Shown piece by piece: positions 7,757 to 15,562 of a stretch of DNA of 34,736 nt. How positions within the stretch are numbered: the first letter of the stretch is position 1; the number at the start of each line of letters is the position of its first letter. Origin of the DNA: Flavivirga rizhaonensis (GTDB lineage: Bacteria; Bacteroidota; Bacteroidia; Flavobacteriales; Flavobacteriaceae). The stretch spans positions 1 through 34,736 of the forward strand of contig NZ_SRSO01000038.1 of NCBI RefSeq assembly GCF_004791695.1. Direction: 5' to 3'. A model generated the notes under the pieces. That model did no database searches. It saw nothing but the letters and a program-made list of their open reading frames with translations, and was not told where the DNA came from. The translations under genes were made by a program, and so were the position numbers.

Positions 7757-8440
7757 CTAATCAACCTGTATACTTTCTTGAATTAAATTCATTACTTTAT
7801 CTGGATCTACGTAATTCTTGATGACTTTTTTAACCCCAGCATTACGTAATTTGTTATTTTCATTAAAATCTACCCCAATAAAATCAATTCCGAGTTCTTT
7901 AGTTGCTTTTAAATCCCAAAGCCCATCGCCAAAATATAGAATGGATTCGTATTGTACATTCTTATTTTTATCCATTGCTTCTTTTATTACAAGTTCAATA
8001 ATTTTAGCTCGGTTATAATGATGACTGGACGATTTAAAAATAAAATTATTTAAGTTAAATCCTACCGAACTACATTTTAACCTGGCCGTTTCTTGCCATC
8101 CCCCCGTAGCAAAACCTATTTCGAAATCGAGACTATCTGCAAGCAATTCTATAAAAGATAAGGCTTTATCGATTTCTGTAAATTCATTAGTTTTTTCCTT
8201 TAACAGGTTTTTATAATGCCTTTTTATAATTTCTACTTCTTGTTTTTCTGGCATCCTTTTAAACCACCTTTCAAAGATTTCTTCGGTAATACCTTGATCT
8301 GTAACATTTTTAAAATCGTTCCAGTTTACATTCGCTAAGTCTATTTGAAACAAATCTTTAAACGTTTGTACAAAACACCAATCGTCTGCATTTACAGAAT
8401 CTAAAATAGTTCCATCAATATCGAATATTATCAACTTCAT
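7757..8440 (-). CDS. HAD-superfamily hydrolase (phosphoglycolate phosphatase-like)
   Basis: This 227-residue protein has all four haloacid dehalogenase motifs. Motif I is FDIDGTILDS, with nucleophile Asp7 and acid Asp9. Motif II is GFATGGW with Thr112. Motif III includes the lysine of RAKII (Lys146). Motif IV is FGDGLWD with Asp172 and Asp176. A helical cap between residues 15 and 90 places it in subfamily I with phosphoglycolate and beta-phosphoglucomutase types. Phosphatase activity on a small phosphorylated metabolite is likely, but the substrate cannot be told from the sequence. It is a single-gene unit, convergent with the DUF1801 gene. Confidence 0.85.
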   Translation of the reverse strand: MKLIIFDIDGTILDSVNADDWCFVQTFKDLFQIDLANVNWNDFKNVTDQGITEEIFERWFKRMPEKQEVEIIKRHYKNLLKEKTNEFTEIDKALSFIELLADSLDFEIGFATGGWQETARLKCSSVGFNLNNFIFKSSSHHYNRAKIIELVIKEAMDKNKNVQYESILYFGDGLWDLKATKELGIDFIGVDFNENNKLRNAGVKKVIKNYVDPDKVMNLIQESIQVD

Positions 8441-8580
8441 ATAATTTTACTAAGGTTAGAAATAAGAGTCTTAAAAAACACAAACTCAGGATTGAAAAAT
8501 ACGTAATTAAAACGAAATAACTGTAAGAAATTAATCTCAAATAATTACAAACCATTGTCACTTTTTATTAAATGTTTAAA

Positions 8581-8640
8581 TCATTGTCAAGCTGAGGGCA
8601 GAGCCCTTCGATTGAGTTCGAGGAGGCATGTCGCCGAATA
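8581..8640. repeat. Fragment of a dispersed intergenic repeat
   Basis: The pieces ATTGTCAAGCTGAG, GAGCCCTTCGATTGAG and CATGTCG resemble the TGTC/CTTCGA/CATGTCGAC pieces of the repeats at 1517-1790, 14546-14846 and 26967-26995. It is higher in GC than its surroundings and has no convincing protein. The rest of the 8441-8790 gap shows no gene. Confidence 0.4.
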
Positions 8641-8790
8641 TCAGGTACCATTTGCGATAATCGTGGTTATTTCTGTCAAGTTATCAACAACAGCGAAAGG
8701 TTCTGTAAGCAATCAAAAAGGTAACACCTTCAGTTTTATTATGGAATTGAATGAATGATATCGTATTGTATATGTCTATTTATCTTCAAA

Positions 8791-8825
8791 AAAAGGAGTC
8801 CGATATATTATATCGAGCTCCTTTT
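8791..8825 (-). terminator. Hairpin terminator for the 65-residue gene
   Basis: AAAAGGAG (8791-8798) pairs with CTCCTTTT (8818-8825), with an inner CGATA/TATCG stem. On the minus strand a run of T follows, so it probably ends the transcript of the gene at 8882-9079. Confidence 0.75.
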
Positions 8826-8881
8826 ATTTAAATTGTTGTTTAACCATACTACTTTATAAGAGTCCGTATAGTTTTGTTTTT

Positions 8882-9079
8882 TTATGCTTTTAAATAGATT
8901 AAACATTGATCTAATTCTGGGTTTTGCTGTACAAGAGAAAGAATATATATTTTAAGCTCTTCTATCTCATAAGGCAGTAAACGCTGTAGTGCCTTTTGTA
9001 CTTCTTTGCAAAACAAGGTTGTATCAAAACTGACTTTATTTAGCACAGTTTTAGTATACTCTAGCATTGCTCTTGCCAT
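8882..9079 (-). CDS. Conserved small hypothetical protein (65 aa)
   Basis: The product starts MARAMLEYTKTVLNKVSF and ends with NPELDQCLIYLKA. It is predicted to be helical, with no signal peptide or membrane segment, and has two cysteines. From memory, short proteins opening with this MARAM.EYTK segment recur in Flavobacteriaceae, but I know of no function. It has its own intergenic space and a clear downstream terminator at 8791-8825, which supports a real, separately transcribed gene. It does not overlap any other gene. Confidence 0.65.
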   Translation of the reverse strand: MARAMLEYTKTVLNKVSFDTTLFCKEVQKALQRLLPYEIEELKIYILSLVQQNPELDQCLIYLKA

Positions 9080-9209
9080 AATATGTGTTATAAGGTTTAG
9101 GTTTGTAAAAAAGTAGATTTTTTTAATAGGTTATATCATTTTTGTTAATGAACTTTAAATTTAATGAAAAATTACATAAGTTGTTTCCGTTTAAAGTAAA
9201 TTTAACATT

Positions 9210-10010
9210 TTAAAAACTATTATCACCATCTAGTAAATCACCTATACCACCTAAAATACTACCTTCGCCTTTGTTTTTACCTCCACCCCTTGGAGCAGAT
9301 GCTAAAACACGCCCAGCCAACCTACTAAATGGTAATGATTGGATATAAACAGTGCCTGGTCCCTGTAGTTTTGCAAAAAATAGTCCTTCACCTCCAAAAA
9401 TGGTATTTTTAATACCTCCAACAAATTCTATATCGTAATCTACACCTTGTGTAAAACCAACAATACAGCCCGTATCAACTTTTAATGTTTCTCCTATTTG
9501 CAATTCTTTTTTAGCCATGGTACCTCCAGCATGAATAAATGCCATACCATCACCCTCCAGTTTTTGCATAATAAAACCTTCGCCGCCAAACAAACCTCTC
9601 CCTAGTTTTTTCGAAAATTCTATACCCACACTTACGCCCTTAGCAGCACATAAAAAGGCATCTTTTTGACAAATAAATTTTCCTCCAAATCCTGTTAAAT
9701 CTATTGGTAAAATTTTTCCTGGATATGGTGAAGCAAAAGACACATTTCGTTTACCTACCAAGTTATTATAAAAAGCGGTCATAAATAAGCTCTCCCCCGT
9801 AAGAATACGTTTTCCTGCCCCTAATATTTTGCCTAAAAACCCTGAATCTTTTTGAGAACCATCACCAAAGATAGTTTCCATTTTTATACCATCATCCATC
9901 ATCATAAAACTGCCTGCCTCGGCTATGACTCCTTCTTCTGGGTCAAGTTCAATTTCTACATATTGCATCTCTTCCCCATATATTCTGTAATCAATTTCGT
10001 GTGCTGTCAT
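9210..10010 (-). CDS. AIM24 / TIGR00266-family protein
   Basis: A 266-residue protein built of beta-strand repeats rich in glycine, as in the AIM24 family (PF01987, TIGR00266). Typical pieces are YVEIELDPEEGVIAEAGSFM near residue 17, LTGFGGKFICQKDAFLCAA near 105, GGEGFIMQKLEGDGMAFIHA in the middle, and GGEGLFFAKLQGPGTVYIQS near 208, followed by a Gly-rich tail. Bacterial members are abundant cytoplasmic proteins of unknown role; the eukaryotic relative AIM24 acts in mitochondrial inner-membrane organisation. The gene appears to be transcribed alone. The 9080-9209 spacer downstream holds no terminator that I can recognise. Confidence 0.88.
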   Translation of the reverse strand: MTAHEIDYRIYGEEMQYVEIELDPEEGVIAEAGSFMMMDDGIKMETIFGDGSQKDSGFLGKILGAGKRILTGESLFMTAFYNNLVGKRNVSFASPYPGKILPIDLTGFGGKFICQKDAFLCAAKGVSVGIEFSKKLGRGLFGGEGFIMQKLEGDGMAFIHAGGTMAKKELQIGETLKVDTGCIVGFTQGVDYDIEFVGGIKNTIFGGEGLFFAKLQGPGTVYIQSLPFSRLAGRVLASAPRGGGKNKGEGSILGGIGDLLDGDNSF

Positions 10011-10184
10011 TTTTATTTTTTTAATTAATTCGGTTATAAGTTGATTTGTTTAAAGATTTGTTACATTATTTTTAAAATTTCAATCAAAGATTAGTAGTTA
10101 TTTCACAGAGTTTCTCAAAGCTTTCACAGAGTCTCACGGAGAAAAACTAAATACAACTGCTCACTGATCACTGAACACTAAAAA

Positions 10185-10640
10185 CTATTCCTTTACCTTT
10201 ATACTCCACTCAAAATTAAAAGTAGAAACTTCAACACCTTCTTCATTTACACCAATAGATTTCACCCAAATAGTTTGACCTTCCCCTGTTTCTATTGCTT
10301 TTTTAAGAGTATCGTCTATAAGGTTACCATCGTTACAAGTAAATGTTATTCTTCCTTTTGCTTTTTTTGTAAAAGTGGCTTTATTAGAAGTCACCAACAT
10401 TGAAATGCGTTTACCTGATTCTTTAATTTTAGAAATGACTAAAGCCCCAGTCGAAAATTCTGCTGCCATACCTTGTACCGCCCAAAACATTGACTTGAAT
10501 GGATTCTGATTTATCCATTTGTACCTTACTGTTACAATACACTTTGTATTGTCTATATATTTTGTTCTAACCCCACAGAAATAAGCAGCAGGCAATTTAA
10601 AAATTATGAAAGTGTTTAGTTTTCTGGGCGTTATACTCAT
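10185..10640 (-). CDS. DUF4442 hotdog-fold protein (thioesterase-like)
   Basis: A 151-residue protein resembling DUF4442 (PF14539), a family related to hotdog thioesterases. Typical features are LPAAYFCGVR near the N-terminus, a basic strand CIVTVRYKWINQNPFKSMFWAVQGMA near 35-58, and a second repeat ending in KAKGRITFTCNDG. The long helix around 53-75 replaces the usual catalytic helix. Thioesterase activity on an acyl-CoA or acyl-ACP is possible but no catalytic residue can be named with confidence. It lies 174 bp upstream of the AIM24 gene on the same strand; that spacer contains only a short direct repeat of TTTCACAGAG. Confidence 0.75.
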   Translation of the reverse strand: MSITPRKLNTFIIFKLPAAYFCGVRTKYIDNTKCIVTVRYKWINQNPFKSMFWAVQGMAAEFSTGALVISKIKESGKRISMLVTSNKATFTKKAKGRITFTCNDGNLIDDTLKKAIETGEGQTIWVKSIGVNEEGVEVSTFNFEWSIKVKE

Positions 10641-10748
10641 TATAAAAGGTTTATTTTTTACTAAGTTATAAAATAATTAGTGATTTATAAATGTTAATAT
10701 TTCGTTAAATTTTAGTACTATGCGTAACATAATACCTTCTTTTAGACA

Positions 10749-10756
10749 TATATTTG
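10749..10756 (+). promoter_or_regulatory. Candidate -7 promoter element for the DUF4870 gene
   Basis: TATATTTG is an exact TAnnTTTG -7 element 29 bases before the ATG at 10786. No TTTG is found at the expected -33 distance, so the start may depend on an activator. Confidence 0.5.
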
Positions 10757-10785
10757 TATAAGAAACTATTATACGTTTTAAAATC

Positions 10786-11232
10786 ATGCTAGATAATCAC
10801 CAAAAAAACATCGCTACATGTATTCACCTATCAACCTTTTGCAGGTTTATTATTCCTTTTGGAAATTTTATTGGCCCTATTATTCTTTGGGTTACAAATA
10901 AAGAAAAATCAGAATTTGTAGATGCGCACGGTAAACAAGCTATTAATTTTCAAATTAGCATTTTATTATATGCACTTATTTTAGGAACCTTAACGATTCC
11001 ATTTTTTATTTTTAAAATATTTAATGGTATTGACTTTATAGATTTTCATGGGTTTCATGATTTCCATATCAATATTGGTAAGCCCTCTCCTTTACTTTAT
11101 ATTGGTGGAGGTTTAGGTGTTTTAGCAATTTTGGGCTTTATACTGGAGCTTGTTTTCATTATTAATGCAAGCTTAAAGGCTAGAGATGGCGAACTTTATA
11201 AGTATCCATTAACCATTAACTTTTTAAAATAA
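10786..11232 (+). CDS. DUF4870 membrane protein
   Basis: A 148-residue membrane protein. The N-terminal part has ATCIHLSTFCRFIIPFGNFI (first hydrophobic segment), then LWVTNKEKSEFVDAHGKQAINFQ, the hallmark of DUF4870 (PF09685). Two further hydrophobic segments lie at about 57-80 and 103-130, and KARDGELYKYPLTINFLK closes the protein. The function of the family is unknown. In this position it begins a run of four co-oriented genes with a PadR regulator, a PspC-domain protein and a GIN-domain protein, which suggests a role in cell-envelope maintenance. Confidence 0.85.
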   Translation: MLDNHQKNIATCIHLSTFCRFIIPFGNFIGPIILWVTNKEKSEFVDAHGKQAINFQISILLYALILGTLTIPFFIFKIFNGIDFIDFHGFHDFHINIGKPSPLLYIGGGLGVLAILGFILELVFIINASLKARDGELYKYPLTINFLK

Positions 11233-11325
11233 AACGTGCTGAATTTGTTTCAGTATTTCATCAATACAATCAATCATAATCAATCAAAAAATGAACAGTT
11301 TCATAATATTAAAACGCTTTAGAAT

Positions 11326-11667
11326 ATGAAGATAGAAAACACAAAAGCACAAATGCGTAAAGGAGTGTTAGAATTTTGCATACTTTCTGTCTTAAAAGAC
11401 GACGATGCCTATGTGGCAGAGATTTTAGGCACTCTCAAAGACGCTAAGTTGCTTGTAGTAGAAGGGACAATTTATCCTTTACTAACTCGACTTAAAAATG
11501 CAGGACTTTTAAACTACAGATGGGAAGAATCGACCTCTGGACCGCCAAGGAAGTATTATGGATTAACAGAAACCGGAAAGCTGTTTCTTAAAGAATTAAA
11601 CACTACTTGGAGTGAATTACAAAACGCAGTAAACATAGTAACAAGCCAAAAAACAACAAAAAAATGA
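11326..11667 (+). CDS. PadR-family transcriptional regulator
   Basis: This 113-residue winged-helix protein belongs to the PadR family. It has AQMRKGVLEFCILSVLKDDD (8-27), the helix-turn-helix around AYVAEILGTLKDAKLLVVEGTIYPLLTRL, and the wing SGPPRKYYGLTETGKLFL. Without a long C-terminal dimerisation domain it is a short, PadR-s2 type protein that dimerises through a single helix. It overlaps the next gene by four bases (ATGA), so the two are translationally coupled. Repressor control of its own operon, sensing an envelope signal or ligand, is likely but not shown. Confidence 0.92.
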   Translation: MKIENTKAQMRKGVLEFCILSVLKDDDAYVAEILGTLKDAKLLVVEGTIYPLLTRLKNAGLLNYRWEESTSGPPRKYYGLTETGKLFLKELNTTWSELQNAVNIVTSQKTTKK

Positions 11668-13529
11668 ATAAAACTGTCAACATAAATTTAGCAGGTATAT
11701 TTTTTCATATCGATGAAGATGCATACTTAAAATTACAACGCTATCTTGAGGCTATAAAACGTTCATTTACAGATTCTCAAGGTCGCTCAGAGATCATATC
11801 AGATATTGAGGCACGTATTGCAGAGCTTTTTAATGAGCGTGTACAAAATAATAAAGAAGTTATACGTATTAAGGAAGTCGATGAAGTTATTTCTATCATG
11901 GGACAACCAGAAGATTATTTGGTTGATGATGAAATTTTTGAAGATGAACCTCAATCGTCTCATAAACATAAAACATCTCGACCTAAAAAGTTATTCAGAG
12001 ATACAGACAACTCCTATATTAGTGGGGTTTCTTCCGGATTAGCACATTACTTTGGCATTGATGTTATCTGGATTCGTTTGGCTTGGATTATCCTGATCCT
12101 TGGAGCTGGTACTGGTATTTTTCTATATATTTTATTGTGGGTATTAGTGCCCGAAGCAAAAACTACCGCAGAGAAAATAATGATGACAGGAGAACCTGTT
12201 AACATTAGCAACATTGAAAAAAAAATTAAAGACGGCTTTGAAAACGTAACAGATGTCGCTAAAAATGTCACCGATTCGGTTGGGGCTGCTGCTAAAAATG
12301 TTTCAGATTCTGTTTCAAATGCAGCCAAAAATGTAGATTTCACAAAACAAGGAAACAAGATCAAATCAAGTTCTAAAACATTTTTCGATACACTTGGAGA
12401 AGTGATTATGTTTTTCTTTAAAGTATTTGCTAAATTTATTGGGATTATACTAATATTTACGGGAGCAATAACAATCATATCGCTCATAATTGCTTTATTT
12501 TCATTAAGCGTTGTAAATTTTATTCACATTCCTGACCTTGATCTTGTAGATGTCGTCAATGCTGGAAATACACCTGTATGGTTAGTATCTTTATTCATCT
12601 TTTTCACAGTTGGAATTCCTTTCTTTTTCCTATTCTATTTAGGATTAAAAATACTTGTAAACAACCTAAAATCAATTGGTAATATTGCTAAATTCACTTT
12701 GCTAGGATTGTGGTTAATATCCACCATTGGTCTAGTTGTTATAGGTATAAGACAAGCAAGCGAACACACCATTGATGAAAGTGTTATTGTAAAACAGGAA
12801 TTAAATATAACTGCAAATGATACACTAAAAGTTAAGATGGTAGATAGTGATTTATATATGATAAACAGACATTATAGAAACAGTTCGTTTAAAGTATTAA
12901 ATAACGAAAATGGAGAAAAAACTATTTATAGGTCAGACATTCGAGTTATAGTTAAATCTACTACCGATTCTTTAGCAAAAATAAGTATTGACAAAAGTGC
13001 TGATGCTAGTCATTACGAAAAAGCCATTGAACGTGCTAAAAACATAAATTATAACTATGCCTTTAATAGAAATGAGTTATCATTGGATTCTTATTTAACG
13101 ACACCAGTTGAAAATAAATTTAGTGATCAGGAGGTCGTTATTTTTATCTATTTACCAGTAGGAAGTGTTGTTTATTTTGATAGTACCACAAAGTCATTTT
13201 TAAATCATTGGAATCATAGTGGAAATATTGTAACTCCAGGAGATGCCGGTCATTATCTACAAATCACGGATGACGGTATTACATGCTTAGATTGTCCTGT
13301 AGAAGAGTCTAACCCAATAGATATTGATATTCATGATGATGAATCTAGTCTTAAATTAGATAACAATGGTTTAGAGATAAAAGATGAAGATGTTAGTATA
13401 AAAGTAAACGGGAAAGGCATTTCTGGAGAAGACGATACTATTGAAGTTAAAATAGATACAGATGGCATCAATATAAAATCAAAAGATGATAACAACTCAT
13501 CAGTAAAAATAAACAATTCAGACAGTTAA
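11664..13529 (+). CDS. PspC-domain membrane protein
   Basis: A 621-residue protein with a layout common in Bacteroidota. Residues 1-95 form a cytoplasmic domain with AYLKLQRYLEAIKRSF and RSEIISDIEARIAELFNER. A PspC domain follows at 108-167 (KKLFRDTDNSYISGVSSGLA, then FGIDVIWIRLAWIIL and LLWVLVPEAK). Residues 170-235 are an amphipathic segment with repeated NVTDSV/NVSDSV motifs. Three or so membrane segments span 240-370, and a long extracytoplasmic C-terminal domain follows. The last 65 residues repeat a short beta-strand pattern alternating IKxxDxxIKVNGKGI and IEVKIDTDGINIK, rich in Asp and Lys. PspC proteins respond to membrane stress. Coupling to PadR by ATGA overlap suggests the regulator reads this protein or controls it. 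Confidence 0.9.
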   Translation: MNKTVNINLAGIFFHIDEDAYLKLQRYLEAIKRSFTDSQGRSEIISDIEARIAELFNERVQNNKEVIRIKEVDEVISIMGQPEDYLVDDEIFEDEPQSSHKHKTSRPKKLFRDTDNSYISGVSSGLAHYFGIDVIWIRLAWIILILGAGTGIFLYILLWVLVPEAKTTAEKIMMTGEPVNISNIEKKIKDGFENVTDVAKNVTDSVGAAAKNVSDSVSNAAKNVDFTKQGNKIKSSSKTFFDTLGEVIMFFFKVFAKFIGIILIFTGAITIISLIIALFSLSVVNFIHIPDLDLVDVVNAGNTPVWLVSLFIFFTVGIPFFFLFYLGLKILVNNLKSIGNIAKFTLLGLWLISTIGLVVIGIRQASEHTIDESVIVKQELNITANDTLKVKMVDSDLYMINRHYRNSSFKVLNNENGEKTIYRSDIRVIVKSTTDSLAKISIDKSADASHYEKAIERAKNINYNYAFNRNELSLDSYLTTPVENKFSDQEVVIFIYLPVGSVVYFDSTTKSFLNHWNHSGNIVTPGDAGHYLQITDDGITCLDCPVEESNPIDIDIHDDESSLKLDNNGLEIKDEDVSIKVNGKGISGEDDTIEVKIDTDGINIKSKDDNNSSVKINNSDS

Positions 13530-13599
13530 ATTGCTAATCAACAATGTTTATTTGGATATTTGAATAACAAAAGAATCATCAATCAAAAAACGAATAATT

Positions 13600-14328
13600 A
13601 TGACAACATTAATTAAATTTATTTTAGCAACCATTTTAAGTTTAATGCTTTTTTCATGCAACTTCGATATGAATTTCAATACTGGAGTTAGTGGAAATGG
13701 AAAGGTTATAACTGAAGAAATAATAATCAACAAACCGTTTTCAACGATTAAAGCCACTGAAGGTTTAGATGTCTATTTAACACAAAGCGATGACGAAAGT
13801 ATCTTCGTTGAAGCTGATGAAAATCTACAAGATCTTATTATAGTAGAAGTAGTTAATAACACTTTAAAAATACACACTAGAGAAAGTATTGGTAGAGCTA
13901 CCTCAAAAAAGGTTAAAGTAAGCTTTAAAGACATTTCAAGTATTATATCTACTAGCGGAAGTGATGTATATGCCACAAATGTTATAACAACAGAAAATTT
14001 AGAACTTAAATCAACAAGTGGTAGCGATATGAAACTTGAAGTAAATACATCTGTATTAAATTGTAAATCTACAAGCGGTAGTGATTTACGATTATCTGGA
14101 AAGACAGTAAAACTTGTTGCAGAAGCTACTAGCGGTAGTGATATTAAAGCTGGAGATTTAATTGCAGAATCCAGTCATGTAAAAGCAACCAGTGGCGCAG
14201 ATATTACTGTAAATACATCTAAAGAACTTACTGCAAAAGCGACTAGTGGTGGTGATATTAAATATTATGGAAATCCTGAAAAAGTTGATAAAAGCAATAG
14301 CTCTTCAGGTAGCGTAAGAAAAAAATAA
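13600..14328 (+). CDS. GIN-domain (DUF2807) beta-solenoid lipoprotein
   Basis: A 242-residue lipoprotein (FSC, Cys20) followed by a putative auto-transporter adhesin, head GIN domain (DUF2807, PF10988). FSTIKATEGLDVYLTQSDDES (about 47-67) is the typical opening. Six to seven turns then repeat ATSGSD- or STSGSD-type motifs every 20 or so residues, consistent with a right-handed beta-solenoid stabilised by stacked Ser/Thr/Asp. A polar Ser-rich tail ends the protein. The gene lies 70 bp after the PspC gene and completes the DUF4870-PadR-PspC-GIN run. It probably sits in the outer membrane facing the periplasm or surface; no ligand is known. Confidence 0.88.
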   Translation: MTTLIKFILATILSLMLFSCNFDMNFNTGVSGNGKVITEEIIINKPFSTIKATEGLDVYLTQSDDESIFVEADENLQDLIIVEVVNNTLKIHTRESIGRATSKKVKVSFKDISSIISTSGSDVYATNVITTENLELKSTSGSDMKLEVNTSVLNCKSTSGSDLRLSGKTVKLVAEATSGSDIKAGDLIAESSHVKATSGADITVNTSKELTAKATSGGDIKYYGNPEKVDKSNSSSGSVRKK

Positions 14329-14385
14329 ACAAACTTATAATCAACCAAATAGCTTTTCTTATTTTTCACACTTGATAACTTTATT

Positions 14386-14431
14386 GTGTTGAATGATTGA
14401 TAATCCTTTGGAGTAATTAATCATTCAACAC
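14386..14431 (+). terminator. Long hairpin downstream of the GIN-domain gene
   Basis: GTGTTGAATGATT (14386-14398) and AATCATTCAACAC (14419-14431) are perfect 13-bp complementary arms. The following bases are AT-rich rather than a clean T-tract, so it may end transcription of the DUF4870-GIN operon or protect the 3' end. Confidence 0.6.
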
Positions 14432-14545
14432 TTTATAATTTGCATCACATCTTAATTGAAATAAATTAACCTACCTATAGTATCTTGCAAAATTTAGCCT
14501 TGTTTATTTACATAAATTGTTACTCATATTTTTTTCTACTTATCC

Positions 14546-14846
14546 CTAATTAACGTGAACTCGATATAAATTTCAATAGACATTACTGACAAACTGTGTT
14601 TTGTCATGTCGACTAAGCGAAGCATGAGCCTTTCACTTTAGTTTATGCTGAGCGCAGTCAGAAGTACTCAAGATAAACTTTCGAGACATCTCATAAGGAT
14701 GAGATTCCTCCTCAATAGCTACGCTATATACGTTCAAGTAAAATATATTTTACTCTCCGTAGCATTCGGAATGACATAGGTTCTCTACTAAAATATTTAA
14801 AGAACTAATTATAAGATTATAACATATCGAAACTCACGTTAATTAG
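14546..14846. repeat. 301-bp dispersed inverted-repeat element, intact copy 2
   Basis: The ends are CTAATTAACGTGA (14546-14558) and TCACGTTAATTAG (14834-14846), perfect 13-bp inverted repeats that extend inward through TCGATAT/ATATCGA with one small gap. The inside shares TTTTGTCATGTCGACT, CGAGACATCTCA, GCTATATACGTTCAAGTAAAAT and CGTAGCATTCGGAATG-type pieces with the copy at 1517-1790. It also contains an extra segment, TGAGCGCAGTCAGAAG, not present in that copy. No transposase is encoded. It fits a non-autonomous (MITE-like) element or large REP-type sequence. Confidence 0.75.
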
Positions 14847-14918
14847 CGTTGTTTTTTGGTTGTAAAAACACTTCAAACAATAACTAATAACACGACCTGT
14901 TAAAAAAGCACTCAGAAA

Positions 14919-14948
14919 AAAACAACCTCATTAAAAAGGTGTTGTTTT
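14919..14948. terminator. Weak bidirectional terminator-like hairpin
   Basis: AAAACAAC (14919-14926) pairs with GTTGTTTT (14941-14948), with a bulged inner CCT/AGG pair. It sits between two repeat elements, far from any gene end, and may be a remnant. Confidence 0.35.
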
Positions 14949-14974
14949 AGCCTTAACTACCATCCTTTATCAAT

Positions 14975-15134
14975 GAACTTGTTTAAACTTTTTGTTTTTA
15001 ACCGAAAATGAGATGAAATTTATTCAGATGAGGCACTTTTTGCAAGGCATAGCAGAGCTACGCATAAGAAAAGTAACAAAATACGGGTAAATTTCGGCCA
15101 TTTTTTAGGAAATAGAAAAAGTTTAAACGAGTTC
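14975..15134. repeat. 160-bp element with 19-bp terminal inverted repeats
   Basis: GAACTTGTTTAAACTTTTT (14975-14993) and AAAAAGTTTAAACGAGTTC (15116-15134) are reverse complements with one mismatch. Inside are further partly complementary pieces (AACCGAAA...AAATTT and AAATTTCGG) and a small hairpin around GCATAGC-AGA-GCTACGC. It encodes no protein and is unlike the 301-bp element next to it. It is probably a separate miniature repeat family. Confidence 0.65.
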
Positions 15135-15178
15135 AATATCTACACTAAAAAAAAAATCAGCATTTCTTATCAAAAAAA

Positions 15179-15225
15179 TTTGCGTAACCGAATGATTACA
15201 TATATATTTGTAACTAATCAGTTAC
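15179..15225 (+). promoter_or_regulatory. ArsR operon promoter with two operator copies
   Basis: TTTG (15179-15182), a 20-base spacer and TATATTTG (15203-15210) form a full Bacteroidota promoter. A perfect inverted repeat, GTAACTAATCAGTTAC (15210-15225), covers the expected transcript start. A second copy with one changed base in its arms, GTAACCGAATGATTAC (15184-15199), lies between -33 and -7. Both have GTAAC-N6-RTTAC form and are spaced 26 bp apart. This is the layout expected for autorepression by the ArsR protein encoded 8 bases downstream. Confidence 0.75.
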
Positions 15226-15232
15226 GTATTTT

Positions 15233-15562
15233 ATGAGAAGAGATATTTTTCAGGCTATTGCCGATCCTGTTAGAAGAGATATAATTGAATTGCTTGCTGC
15301 TGAAACTTTAACTGTGAATGAAGTAGCAAAAAAATTTGAAATCAGTAGACCTGCAATTTCAAAACATTTAAAAATATTAAACGAATGTGGCGTCATACAT
15401 TTTAGCCAAAATGGTAGAGAGCGTTTATGCTTAATTCAACCAAAAAAGCTTATTCCAGCTTTCTTGTGGATAAAACAATACAATAAACTTTGGGAAGATA
15501 GAATAGATTCCTTTGAAAATTATATTAATCAGATTCAAACAAAAAATAATAAAAATGAGTGA
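15233..15562 (+). CDS. ArsR-family (SdpR-like) autorepressor
   Basis: A 109-residue winged-helix regulator. RRDIFQAIADPVRRDIIELL (2-21) is the classic opening, followed by the HTH TVNEVAKKFEISRPAISKHLKIL and the wing VIHFSQNGRERLCLIQ. There are only two cysteines and no CxC metal site, so it is of the non-metal SdpR/autorepressor type usually paired with AHSA1 and DoxX genes. The ATG at 15233 follows the promoter closely, leaving a leader of roughly 16 bases. The next gene starts inside its last codons. Loss of binding to the double operator should switch on the three-gene operon. Confidence 0.92.
   Translation: MRRDIFQAIADPVRRDIIELLAAETLTVNEVAKKFEISRPAISKHLKILNECGVIHFSQNGRERLCLIQPKKLIPAFLWIKQYNKLWEDRIDSFENYINQIQTKNNKNE

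Noticed and set aside
8555..8758. 67-codon open frame on the plus strand
   Set aside because: It crosses a repeat fragment, has unusual composition and no recognisable domain or regulatory signals.
10100..10145. TTTCACAGAG direct repeats as a regulatory site
   Set aside because: Only a short imperfect repeat in a spacer downstream of a gene, with no nearby promoter element.
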